This document shows, one piece after another, positions 1 through 10,640 of a stretch of DNA of 64,000 nucleotides (position 1 is the stretch's first letter; each line of letters starts with the position of its first letter). The position numbers were made by a program, and so were the translations under genes. The notes beneath the pieces were generated by a model, which made no database searches, was not told the origin of the DNA, and was given only the letters and a program-made list of their open reading frames with translations. The stretch is from Mesocentrotus franciscanus (Eukaryota; Echinodermata; Echinoidea; Camarodonta; Strongylocentrotidae): assembly GCA_037976565.1 (NCBI GenBank), contig CP137675.1, forward strand, positions 4,040,837 to 4,104,836, read 5' to 3'.

Positions 1-432
1 AATAGGGGCATTTATCAGATGTTAAAGGGGCATTTTAAAAAGGAAAAGGGGCACTTATCCGAAGGAAATATATGGTACTTATTAGAAAGGAAAAGGGGCT
101 CGTGTCAAAATAAAAGGGCCACTTCTCAGAGGTGAAAAGTGGCATTTAAGGGAAAGTGAAGGGGGTTCTTATTAAGAAGGAAAAATTACACTAATTAAAA
201 AGTAAAGGGGCTCGAGTCAAAGTAAAAAAGGGCAAAAATATCAGAGGTGAAAAGGGGAATTTCTCGCACCTGAAAAGACGTACTCACCTGAGATGAAAAG
301 AGAGGAAAAGGACAGTTATTAGAAAAGAAAAGGGCACTTGTCCTATGTAAAAGGGGCTTTTGGGGTACCTGAAAAAGTGGGGCACAGTGCCCCCACCGGG
401 AGTGCCGCCTCTGGCATAATGGGCAAAAATGA
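1..432. repeat. G-rich degenerate minisatellite
   Basis: Short purine-rich units of the type AAAAGGGGCACTTAT recur, with AGAAAGGAAAAGGGGC variants, irregularly spaced and degenerate. The array ends near a GC-rich segment (GGGAGTGCCGCCTCTG). The same units and the same end segment occur at 34880-35565, just after NLR copy B. The array may therefore mark the downstream edge of an NLR unit, with another unit possibly left of the window. No gene is visible here; short frames arise from the purine repeats. Confidence 0.75.
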
Positions 433-545
433 GAGAAAAACCCCGGAAAATCATGTCATTTCAGCAACATTTGTAAATCACTGGTATCGAATTAAAAATA
501 AACCCCGTTTGAATTTTATTTGGGGGGTCATGATATTTCAATAAT
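420..545. repeat. Dispersed repeat, paired with 37025-37140
   Basis: The stretch with ATGTCATTTCAGCAACATTT, followed by TTGTAAATC and AATAAACC, recurs with few changes at 37025-37140, again close to G-rich repeat sequence. It is an unclassified dispersed repeat. Confidence 0.6.
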
Positions 546-1664
546 GGTGAAATGTGCAGTAGATCAAAATAAGATAAGGTCAAAAGTGAAAGTTGCTAAA
601 TGCACTGCTTTTGTTCGACTTTGCATTCAAATTTCCATATTGCACTGTCCTTTCCAACAGCAGCTTCAGAAAGTTGATTACCAAACAGTAGCGAATCTTG
701 CTTGACATGTCAACATAGTGCATGGATTTCAATTTCAGATTCTTTAGAAATTGGCATTCATTTGATGATCAGTTGGAAACAATAGCGCTACAAAAAATCA
801 CACTCTCCGTATTGCAAAGAAAGAAGAGTGCTCTGCATAACAATACCAGTGCTTGCTTACCAGTTCATTTTGCAACTTTTCGCATTATTTTGACCCTGCC
901 ACTTATTCTGCCACTGCTCACGCATGGCTGCAAAATCATAACAAATATGGTACCATTTTTAAGAGGAAGAAACACACTCGTTCTAATAATAATCAAAGCG
1001 ATGATTACGATAGTTATATTCGATCTACCTGAATTAACTTATCCTCCTCGTCACCAACTATCTTTTGTTTTAATGTACCGTATATGTATCATAATTTGCA
1101 TGCGTGAAACAAAATATATCACATGTTTTCTGATCCTACAATGATTTAGGGATGAATCACTAAACTATAATTATGAGGAAGCCTGGGAGGGGGCATACCG
1201 TTAATGGGACCCTCCCCATGTGAGGGCCTGTCATTTGGAGATGGCCGACTGAATTCTTTTCTTTTCTTTCAGTTCATTTTTTTTTACGGTCCGACTTTAT
1301 AGTTCTGTATAATTATAGTCCCTTCTATAAGTGCAATCGCTTTGTGTCTTAAGTTTAGCTTGTCGGTATGACTTGTAGTATTGTACTATATATTCATATG
1401 GCAATTGATTTGTGTTATTTTGCGGTAATTTAATATCTTGTCTTTTGTTTTGTTTTTGTTGGGGTCCATTTTTAATTAATTTAGTGTGAAATAAGAAAGT
1501 AAGTGAGTAGGCCTAAGTTAGTAAATAAATAAAACAATGAATGAAAAAATACATGAATGAATGAATGAATAATTAGGTAAATAAATAAATACATAGACAA
1601 ATAAATAATTAGATACGTACATAAATAGGCCTAGGCCTATATTAAAAATTAAAAAAAAAGATAA
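546..1664. other. No gene recognised; unassigned AT-rich sequence
   Basis: Open frames are short and show no recognisable domain. Positions 1500-1690 are low-complexity AAATAAAT/GAATGAAT repeats that lead into the start of duplicated unit A. Confidence 0.6.
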
Positions 1665-4317
1665 ATAAATGAATGAATAAAAACGTAAAGATGCTCTCCA
1701 ACCCGAAGCTATATTATGCCAAGTGAGGTTAATGGTTGAATTGATGATGGATCTACAAGCATGACATTAAGACAACGATAAGAGCTTTCCATATCATGTT
1801 CAGACTAGATGACTACCTGATTCAAAGCTAAGGATGAATGATATATATTATTTTCATTGACAAATTCATGTTGCCATGACATTGCCTATATAAGGTACAC
1901 GTTTATGAATCTTACTTACAGGTACACCGACATTCACAAACACCGTGACCCACCATGACTAATGATTCCCCCAAAGCAGAAATGAGGAGCCTAACTAAAT
2001 TATTCTCTCATTGTCCTTTCAGAATGTTTAAATAAGAGTCGAACATTATTTATGTACTAGTTATGTATTCTATATTTTTGAGAAAAATACATAAAAATTA
2101 AACTATTTGCAGCTTTATATCCCGGAATTATTTCATGATGCATTTTTTGTATCCGCAGTCTATCCAGGATATAGCCCGGACTCAATAATGGATTGATATT
2201 AATCAATCAACGAATGTAATGAGAAATCAACCAATCGACCAATAATTAAACCATTTAATCAATCATTGTTTATGAATCAAAATTATCTGTCCAACTCAAA
2301 TATTATTTTTGGCAGACTGCTCCGGAACTGCACACCTTGGCAATGAGATAAATTATTTCCGCGCGAAAAAGATAAAAATAAATAATCCGCTTCATCTCAG
2401 TGTACCATTGTTCTTCATCTTTTGCAGGAAGTGATTAAAATGAAACCGAAAGCGTATTTTCTAAAGAATCTCTAATTTTCCAGTTTGCAGATCAAGTGGT
2501 TGCATGGGAGAGAGAGAGAGAGAGAGAGAGCCTGAGAGGCACCGGAGCCACGTGCCCCCTCTCCGGCTAAAATATATGCATGTATCTGTATATACTTAAA
2601 ACACGCTTGTGCATAATAATACGCTAAAAGTGTCCTGGACAAGATAGTATGCGATTTCCTTTTTTTTTACTCCTTCTTTTTCTTTCTTTTTAAGGGGTGG
2701 ACACAGTCTTGTGCCAGTCCCTGATCAAATAATCATGGATCCGCCACTATAATGTATACTGTCCTATTTCCTTAAGTGTGAACTTTGATCGTTTGCAATT
2801 TGTCCAAGAGACGTTCTGTGTAATACAGGAATATATACACACGGCAATAAACATTCCTGTGAGAGCAGTAATATATTTTTATAATAAGGAAGTGTCGTAT
2901 AAAACTATGATTATTGTCAACTGGACCGCCTAAGGTAAGACCAAATGTTAGCATTGACGGCAATTTTATGATTATTATGCACTTTATTGATTTATATAGA
3001 TACATTACAATCCAAACTGCTTTCTATATAGATAACTAAAACAAATAATTATGCTGTTGTAGAATGGCATTTGATATTCATTGACAATTTGCCTCGGTTA
3101 TTTTTGTTGCCCCGCCTTGCATCCATTGGTTATGCTCTTCGTTGTGTGCTTTTCAGTTTTATTTTAAAGAAAAGTGGCAAAATGTACATTATGTGGCGAA
3201 ACTTTAACGATAGGGTTTAAACTATTCAATCGTCTGGTGAGGTTCAAAAGAACTCTAACACTACACGTTCATTTATATTCAGTTGACAACCTTATAGAAT
3301 GACTTTTCGTGGTGCTCCAAAATTACATTTTGCTCCGTGGACAATATAGCTCCTGGCTTTAAAGGGACTTGGTAACATTGTTCAGATGAGAGAAAATGGT
3401 GCTAAGGTAGTGACTTCAATGCTATAGATGTACAATTAAAGATAATCTGAAAGTTTGAGTGAAAACAGACCATTATTGATGATAAAAATTGGGAAAAACT
3501 GATCTGATCGATTCCTAAATTCTCCCAACTATATTATTATAATTTAATTAAATTTTAGGTGAATGTGAATCGCCACAAAGCAATGAATTATTGGCCCAAT
3601 ATACCGTTCCAAATATTTAAGTGTTGAAAGATTTTTAATAGCCTGTTTTATGTCTTATTTTTTTATGGAAAAACGGTTGGGAAAATTCAAAAATTGGTTC
3701 GGAGAATTTATCGTTAGAGGGGGTTACACATTGACGCCTTCAAAGGAAACCATAAATATCTTTGTGGTTTGAGATTTTTTTCAGGATTTTTTGCATGTTA
3801 GAGGGTTAGTACAGTATATACAAGGAATATAATAAGTGACATTTCATACAAAAATTACGCAATTTTTTCATCAACCTTCAACAATGTTACCAGTTCACTT
3901 TAAAGTCGTCAAAAGTATAGGGTTAGGGCTAGGATTGCAATTGGGTTTTAGGTTAGCTTTATAGGGTAAGGGCTAGGGTTAGATTTAGTGTTGAAGTTAG
4001 GAATTCGGTCCGTGTAGGAAATTATCGCGGAGCAATAATGTCGCAGGAGCAGGTGTCGTACGACATTTTTAGCACTTAGTTTTATGTTATCAATTGGAAA
4101 AATGTATCAAAATGTAAATGAATCAAATGCAAATATCACATTAATGCACATGAATATGTTTGTCTGGAAAGATGATGTAGAAATCAATAAATCAATTATC
4201 AATTATCAATGTTGCGATTTGAAATCTTTATTCTAATTATCTTATTATGCATTTATACAGAGCAAGAAATGAGGAATAGAAACAAGTCATTTTGCTGAAG
4301 TAAATGGATCAATAGAA
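1665..4317 (+). other. 5' flank of NLR copy A
   Basis: This is the upstream region of the gene, shared with 20400-23031. It holds a short GA run (about 2509-2530) and the inverted-repeat element at 3363-3899. TTTATACAG at 4252-4260 could be a splice acceptor for an untranslated leader, because an in-frame TGA (4270) precedes the first ATG (4318). I see no clear TATA box at a fixed distance; a promoter cannot be placed. Confidence 0.5.
3363..3899. mobile_element. TTAA-flanked inverted-repeat element (unit A only)
   Basis: The 537-bp insert starts AGGGACTTGGTAACATTG. It ends with the approximate reverse complement (CAATGTTACCAGTTCACT). It lies between TTAA at 3359-3362 and TTAA at 3900-3903. 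Unit B has a single TTAA at the matching point (about 22582), so this is a filled/empty pair. No coding capacity is visible; it is a non-autonomous DNA element (MITE). Confidence 0.85.
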
Positions 4318-4370
4318 ATGGCAACGGATAAACCAGACGAAACGAGTTCTGACATCTCCCCGCCATCATG
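4318..4370 (+). pseudogene. NLR copy A exon 1 (start codon exon)
   Basis: It encodes MATDKPDETSSDISPPS plus two bases of a Cys codon, then the donor GTAAGA. ATG 4318 is the first Met after the in-frame TGA at 4270. Phase 2 joins exactly to the C that opens exon 2 (Cys-Asp-Gly-Thr). It differs from copy B by Asp4 to His. Confidence 0.8.
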
Positions 4371-4840
4371 GTAAGATTCAATGTGTACATGTATAATGCC
4401 CACCGCATACGTCACGACCTTACTAAGATCTGATTTATAAAAAGGATTGGCATACATTTACAATATTAATAATAGAGGTATGGAATACTTTTGGGAACAA
4501 TAAAATAACAATGTAGGGAGGCTGCAAGCTTCCTTGTAGGAGGAGGAAAACTCATAATCGGCTCGCAATCATAGTGACGTCATATCAGTTGTGCGATCGT
4601 CTACGATTTGAAGCAGATTTGGCTTTTTACGTCATCGACTATAAGGCTTAAACTAACTAAAATTTCGATTGGTGTTAAATATCATTATTTAGAACCCCAA
4701 TCAGGAAGATGATATTTTACATGCTAATTTCTATAACAATCGGATCGCAGATGGATCGTATAGTATGCGGTGGGCTTAACGCAATTAATGGTGACAACCA
4801 GAGGCGTAGCGTGTGTCCAAATATAAAAGAAATGAAGAGT

Positions 4841-4906
<66 letters not shown>

Positions 4907-5090
4907 AAGAAGACAGAGAAGGACGGAGATAGAAAGAAGGAAGGAGATGAGAAAGAAAAAGTGAGATGGGAGAGAGAGAGAGAGAGAGAAGGATAGCGAG
5001 AGAAAGGGGGAAGGAGATGAGAGAGAGAGAGAGTATAAGAGAGAGATATAAATACAGAGAGAGGTAGAGAGAGAGAGAGAGAGGGGGTAG
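4841..5090. repeat. GA microsatellite in NLR intron 1
   Basis: Long GA runs alternate with GAAGGATAGCGAGAGAAAG and TATAAATACAGAGAGAGG segments. The matching region in unit B (23560-23965) is longer and has a higher-order structure. The apparent Ser-Leu frames on the minus strand are artefacts of this repeat. Confidence 0.95.
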
Positions 5091-5967
5091 CAATGATCTA
5101 TTACAGGATGAAAATGCGAGGAGAGGTGAAGGAGGACGTTTCATATTATTCTTGTACGTATTTCCAACCTATGTATAATATAGGCATACCCTTTTCATTT
5201 TCCCCTTTTATTTGTTTCTGTGTTCTTAGTAGGTCCATGGTTCGCCGTAGTTACATCACACAGTAATTTACAAATGCCATAGGGATATTGATGATGCATC
5301 AAAATATACTGCTGCCCATACCATTTTGTTACCTCTTTTTCATAAAATGATTTTGGCTAATATTGTGGCAATATATGATTTATTCTTGACAAAACAAAGT
5401 TTAGTCTCAGAACTTTATAGATCGATCCTTACGATTCTTTAGATTGATCAGTAAAGTTATTTATCAAGAATTAATCATATTCTCACAATATTACTACATG
5501 AAAAGAGGTAAAAGATAGTATAATTTCAACTTTACTGACATCAATGTAATTGGTTGAATCATCGACCGTCTTATTACTATCCCAAATCAGTTATTCGTTG
5601 CTAGGTACAAGGAGTGATTAGATTCATTTAATGCAAGGAGTATTTCGTTTATTTGTAATTTGTAATTTTTGTGGAGGGTAGTTGTCCGGGGCTAGTTATC
5701 CGGTTGGTGGTATATAGTAACTATATTTTGCCTGGATACGCTTCGGATTTTGTATTTGTTAGTCCAATAGCTTATTTAAATTCCCAATGCATTACATTAA
5801 AAGGCAACCATTTCTCCTATCATGAATAATTATTAAGTACACACATCTTTTCGAGTTCTCTACTAAAAAAGTAATAACCTCTCACTTTGAAGACAAATAA
5901 AACAAACATACAAACACTGTACATTTAAAGTTGTAATAAGTAAATTTCCTACATTACATGAATTTAA

Positions 5968-6496
5968 AGATACTATGTCCCTTTTGCAGCCAACATCAAA
6001 TTCTGTAGAACTTTGCAGGAATTATGAATATGTCATGTATGTCCTATCTGTGAAATTTAAACATTAGCAGTGTCCTAGTATTCAAATTATGCAAGGAAAC
6101 CCGTTTACTTTCTAGACTTCACTGTCAGACACTATTGAGTGACTGACTAGCTTCTTTTTTTCTTCGGTAATAACATACATAAAATGAGCTGTAAAGGTAC
6201 ATGAGCATTTGTCTACATCAATAACCCACTTCTTGTAATGGCCAAAATTAAACTGATTGAATCTTTGTGCAGCACAAAACGTACGACCATTCGGTACAAT
6301 GGTCTGAAAATCAGACTATTACTTACTGATTGTAATCACTTAAGTCGATTCGACAACTAATAGTCGTTATTTTCCCACTAAAAGCCATTTTCAAGCCCTT
6401 TCGTTTTGAGGGAAGTTCTTAATTAGTATTGTCTTTCAAATGCCGTTGGAATTTAACCTTATTATTTTTTTGGCCTGCAAATGGGACATAGTACCT
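5968..6496. mobile_element. TTAA-flanked inverted-repeat element (unit A only)
   Basis: The 529-bp insert begins AGATACTATGTCCCTTTTGC and ends GGGACATAGTACCT. TTAA lies on both sides (5964-5967, 6497-6500). Unit B has the empty site, one TTAA at 24837-24840. A second, similar copy of about 530 bp is at 55476-56005 in a CERT intron. No coding sequence is seen. Confidence 0.9.
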
Positions 6497-6729
6497 TTAA
6501 GTAAGATAGGCCTATCAGTATTTTGTATTCTTGTCTATTTCCTCGTTTCTCCCCTTTCAGCGATGGGACTTCACCGGGTACTTTCTCAGACCTGGAGCTC
6601 CATTTGATCTCGCAGAAGATCCCCCGAAACCACTGGGAAGAGTTGGGCCTGCGTCTTGGGTTCACAGGTGTGCAGCTTCAATGCGTTCGTGTCAACAATA
6701 AACATGAGTCACCACAGAGGGCGATATAC

Positions 6730-7219
6730 TGTTGTGTTGGGATCGGATAAATGAGGCAACTCAATACAAGCTTTAAATACAGTTAGAAAAGTATTTATTC
6801 AGACTCTCGATACAATGACATCGAGGTTACAATTCGTATGTCTTGTCGGGTTGATGGTTCAAAATACCAGTCCTCTAGATTAGGAAACTTTACAATCAGG
6901 AAAGTTTTGGGGAGAGATACAATGTTGGGATGGGTGACTTAAGATGCTTATGATTGGTCAATGGTAAGGGTTGCTATGGTATTAAGGGAGTGGCAATGGA
7001 GAGGTGCAAGTGACTGGGGTTTGGGCCTATGAGTCATAGTTCTTGGAATGTGGTTCGATCCTTGAAGCTATTACTCTGGGGTGGTCATTAATGGTCCGTT
7101 GTTTATAATAAAAGTAATGGGGAATTTGTCTAGGAATAATGGGGTTCTGTTTTAGTTCATGGAAGGGTGAGGGTGAATGACTGGGAGGGAGATAGGAGTG
7201 GTACATGTATTACATAACA
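6730..7219 (-). mobile_element. LTR of a retrotransposon, minus orientation
   Basis: The 490-bp segment starts TGTTGTG and ends ATAACA, the TG...CA pattern of long terminal repeats. Read on the minus strand, it is preceded by a purine tract, ACGAAAGGGGA (about 7220-7230), in the usual place of the polypurine tract. It is therefore the 3' LTR of a minus-strand element. It adjoins Death-domain coding sequence on the left. No second LTR is seen, and no target-site duplication can be read. Confidence 0.6.
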
Positions 7220-8032
7220 TCCCCTTTCGTTAGAAAATGTGGCTTTCCACATTTGTTAAAACAAACAATTAAAACAAATACAAATTACTCTACTTAGTGA
7301 AACTTCACAATTACTTTCTGCCTTCCTCTCTTCAAAAACAGTAGAGGAAGAAGAAGACGAAAAAAAAAGGGGACATCATAAATTATACAATTAACCAATG
7401 AATGAAAGGTGAAAAACTGATAAGTGAAACATGTGATCATTGTTCCATCTTCTCTTACTCTCTCTCTCTCTCAGACAAAATTTTTAACATTAACATGGTA
7501 ACAGCTATTCTATTTCTAAAATGTCTACTTTAAGTATAACAGAACATGAACATGAAGTATAATAAATGAAACAAATAGTTCAGTAACTTGTGCAGACTTA
7601 TGCACGTCAACATATTCAATTTATAACAAAAATTTAGTTAATCATATCATCTTGCAAAAATGATTAACCACAAAAAAATCTTTAACAAAATCCTAAGATC
7701 AAGAATACAAATAATTTGAATTCTATGCATGTCACTACAACTATAACACCAATTATTTTATGTAATAACAGCAATAACAAGAGAAAATGTATACATGCTA
7801 TAAATTCTAGCATTTGATCAACATGAGAATGAAAAGGAAAGTTAACAGGAGCGCTCTAGAAATGACAGTTTCCTATGTTTTGAAAGGCCTTCATGCACTT
7901 CAAATGAAGCATCAACATAGACTTTAATGTACTACCAATCCTATCCTGTTGAAGAAATATTTCCATGTCCATGTTAATTTAAGAACAAAATAAACAAGTA
8001 CTTTCAAACTTGAAAAACAGTGCTACATCAAA
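7220..8032 (-). mobile_element. Retrotransposon internal remnant
   Basis: This AT-rich sequence lies between the polypurine tract and the resumption of the Death-domain exon at about 8033. It is absent from unit B. It has no long open frame, and the other LTR and coding regions are gone. The right junction is odd: GCTACATCAA occurs twice, at about 8022 and 8037, around the border. Confidence 0.55.
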
Positions 8033-8189
8033 ACATGCTACATCAATGGAAACAGAACCATCCAGGGGAGCAGCAGCGAGAGGTTCTGTTACAAGCCCTG
8101 CTTGATACACGGCTGAAAGAGGTAGCAGAATCCATAACTGATGGTGAGATATACTACATCGATGTTATTTATCAATAATCTGATCGATT

Positions 8190-9330
8190 TGATGGAGGAC
8201 TTTGGAGCTCTGAAAATGATGAATTTTGAATTGTTGATTAAAGCACAGAGCGTTATGTGGGTTAAACAACTTACAGAAGATAATGAAATGAAATTGAAGT
8301 AGTATTTTAATTATGTCACAAAACACTTAGGAGGGAAATTCATATTTTCATGTGACTATATCATTGGACTGTTGAAGATAACGTTGCCATTATTTTATAT
8401 TAATATATTGGAAGTTTGGATGGATACGAGGGATTTTCAGATGAAATATGAACAATGTAAAGGAAATGAGATAATTTTAATAACAAATTCATACGAGTAA
8501 AAGGGAATGCATATTTTACAAAAACCTATTAGATAAAAATATGTATAGACCGAACTGGAAACTTAAGATCTTTTGCATATTTCCAACAGCTGGGACTGAA
8601 TATAAATGACTTTGAAATAATACGGAACATTTATGAAACACTTCCAGTTATCTGGAACAGAAATATGAGAAAAGACAGTGATACGGTCATAATGTACAAG
8701 GAATTGCGTTTGTACTGGGAAAAATATTATATAAATAAATGATATTGTATGATTCGTATCAACAAAAATCTACACAGAATTTCTTAAACAGAAATTAGTA
8801 ACGCCAAACATTTTTGAAAGAATAAAAGATAAACATGGTTTTTCTTATAAAGACATTGAAAACGTTTTTTAAGAGGCCAAGACAGAAAGTTCCAATTTAA
8901 ACTACTGCATAGAATTATTTACACAAATCATCATTTGTATCGATTTGGAATTGCCCAAACTAATTTGTGTTGCTTCTGCAAAAAGGAAGAGGAGACATAT
9001 CGTCATTTGTTTTTTTTAATGTGAAAAAGTTTGTTTGATATGGAACGACTGTAATAAGATATTTGGCTTTATATCCATACCTTATCTAAGTTGGGAGGAG
9101 ATATTTTTTGGAATAACTTTAATGGATCAAGGAAAGGAGCAATTGGTAAATCACTTTTTAATTCTGGTAAAGTATTTGATTTTCATGGGAAGAGAACGGA
9201 GTTCATCTATAACCATGGATGAAATTAAACGCAGATTCAAAGAAGATGAATTGGAGGAAAAGAATTTGGCATTGATGAGAAATAAATTTCCCCGACATCT
9301 GAGAAAATTGGAAAATTGGGAAGTTTTATA
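8190..9330 (+). pseudogene. L1/Tx1-like LINE ORF2 C-terminal remnant (intron of copy A)
   Basis: In broken frames the + strand reads like the C-terminal part of L1/Tx1-type ORF2: MWVKQLTEDNE near 8260, and FKLLHRIIYTNHHLYRFGI followed by a CCFCKKEEETYRHLF knuckle near 8895-9010. WNDCNKIFGFISIPYLSW and FFGIT follow. Stops and frameshifts are frequent, so it is dead. The same remnant sits at the same place in unit B (25270-26240), so it predates the duplication. Confidence 0.7.
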
Positions 9331-9354
9331 GGGAGAGCGAGGTAGAGGTGGAAC

Positions 9355-9732
9355 GAAGTCGAGTTCTGGTCATGCGATTGTATTGTGAAAGAAACGTGTG
9401 GAATCGATCAGAAAAGGTTGATTATGTAGCATATAAGTATTGGTGTGTACTGCAAGGTTCTGGAGTCATCAAAATGATAAGAAATTTGGCCCAGTCTTGG
9501 TAAAGTAACAAGCACTGTACACAAAAATATGTATCTGGGACTACAAAAACATGTGGCATAAAAATTGGGCCTCATTTTTAAGCTGTTACTTGTCATATTT
9601 AGAATATGAAGGCATTTGAAGAGCCATGCTTTTCAGGGAACATTTTTTCTCTGATGTTCTTCCACACTTGCATAATAACAATGATAACGCTCACAAATTA
9701 TTTTTCACCTCTCCCCAGAACTCAACCTTCTG
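9355..9732. mobile_element. GTTGAGTTCTGG-type MITE, copy 1
   Basis: The segment runs from CGAGTTCTGGTCATGCGATT to CCAGAACTCAACCTTCTG, with TTAA at the right edge (9733). It is similar over its length to 53331-53713 and 58427-58822. Its left end is diverged. It is missing in unit B, where about 640 bp (about 9190-9838 here) are absent between short shared GGGAAG/GGGGG tracts. Confidence 0.8.
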
Positions 9733-9736
9733 TTTA

Positions 9737-10640
9737 AGTCATTTCGATATTGTAAAGAAAGCTGTCCCAGAATGCATTTCCTATCCACACAAGTAGAAGG
9801 GAGGGGGAGGGGAGGGAAGGGGGTGAGAGGGGGGAGGGGGATAAGTCCAAGGAGTTAGTGAGGAGGAAAGGAAGGGAGAGGGTTTTAGGGTAGATTGTGT
9901 TTTGATAAAAGAAAAATTCATAATTTCAATGCTGTATAATAATATGTTGAGAAATATGAAACTCATTTTTTTTAAATAAAGTATTCAGTCTAATTCGGAA
10001 AAAAAGCAATGCTTGTTCTAGTTTTGAGGATGAAATAACTGTGTAGTGCGGTAATATTTTCCTATTATGTGATTGTAATATATTTTATTCCTGTACATTG
10101 CGAAATTATGAACAATGAATTATGTTATATTTATGTTCGTTTATCAAATGATAAAAAAGCTTAGTTATAAGAAAAAGAATTGGGGTTTTGATAAATAAAA
10201 TCAATGAATACAAATATCGGCAAGATGGCATTACTAAGGAAGGCAATGACTACACACCAAAATAGTTAAAATATGTTGTAAACACATTGGATATAAAAAT
10301 GGTATGAATTAAAATTGGTAACAAAAGAGTAAACCAATGAAATGTCATCTTCTGTTTTTCCAGTTTTACTTACGAACTATGTAGTGCGACACTTTATCTC
10401 TTCTAGGTTCTTGGCATAGCCAAGGAAGGGGTACGTCGGACCAAATTTGTCGATAATGTTACTGTATTGAAAGCTGGATTGAAATCGTCGCTAAAGAAAT
10501 TGTTGAGACCTTGTAATTTTTGGTGAGGAGAATTTTCGTAAACTCAGTTTTACAGCCTATTCTTCGGTGACAAGCTTAGTTAGGACGTTTGCCCTGCATC
10601 TGTATTTTCTAAATGTTTAGTGCTAATTCCATTTCAACAG
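9737..10640 (+). other. Intron sequence before NACHT exon, copy A
   Basis: It contains a G-rich run (9790-9845) and AT-rich sequence shared with unit B up to the acceptor ATTTCAACAG at 10631-10640. There is no gene. Confidence 0.6.

Larger units (their letters stand above)
6561..8143 (+). pseudogene. NLR copy A exon 2 (Death domain), split by retroelement
   Basis: The acceptor CCCCTTTCAG precedes 6561. The first part (6561-6729) encodes the Death domain from DGTSPGTFSDLELHL to SPQRAIY, nearly identical to copy B. The exon then runs into an LTR at 6730 and stops at 6748. The rest of the domain (MLHRW.QNHPGE to ESITD) resumes at about 8033 and ends at 8143 before the donor GTGAGA. In that remnant Leu is replaced by Gln in the QREVLLQ helix region. 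With the insert removed the exon would have the same length and phase as copy B. Confidence 0.85.

Noticed and set aside
722..1144. 140-residue + strand frame
   Set aside because: No domain or splice context, and composition is like the AT-rich flank.
3905..3995. Telomere-like GGGTTAGGG sequences
   Set aside because: The units are irregular and few; the same occurs at about 22600 by duplication. Not an interstitial telomere array.
4785..5144. Minus-strand Ser/Leu-rich frame
   Set aside because: It is the translation of the GA microsatellite; same for 23437-24021.
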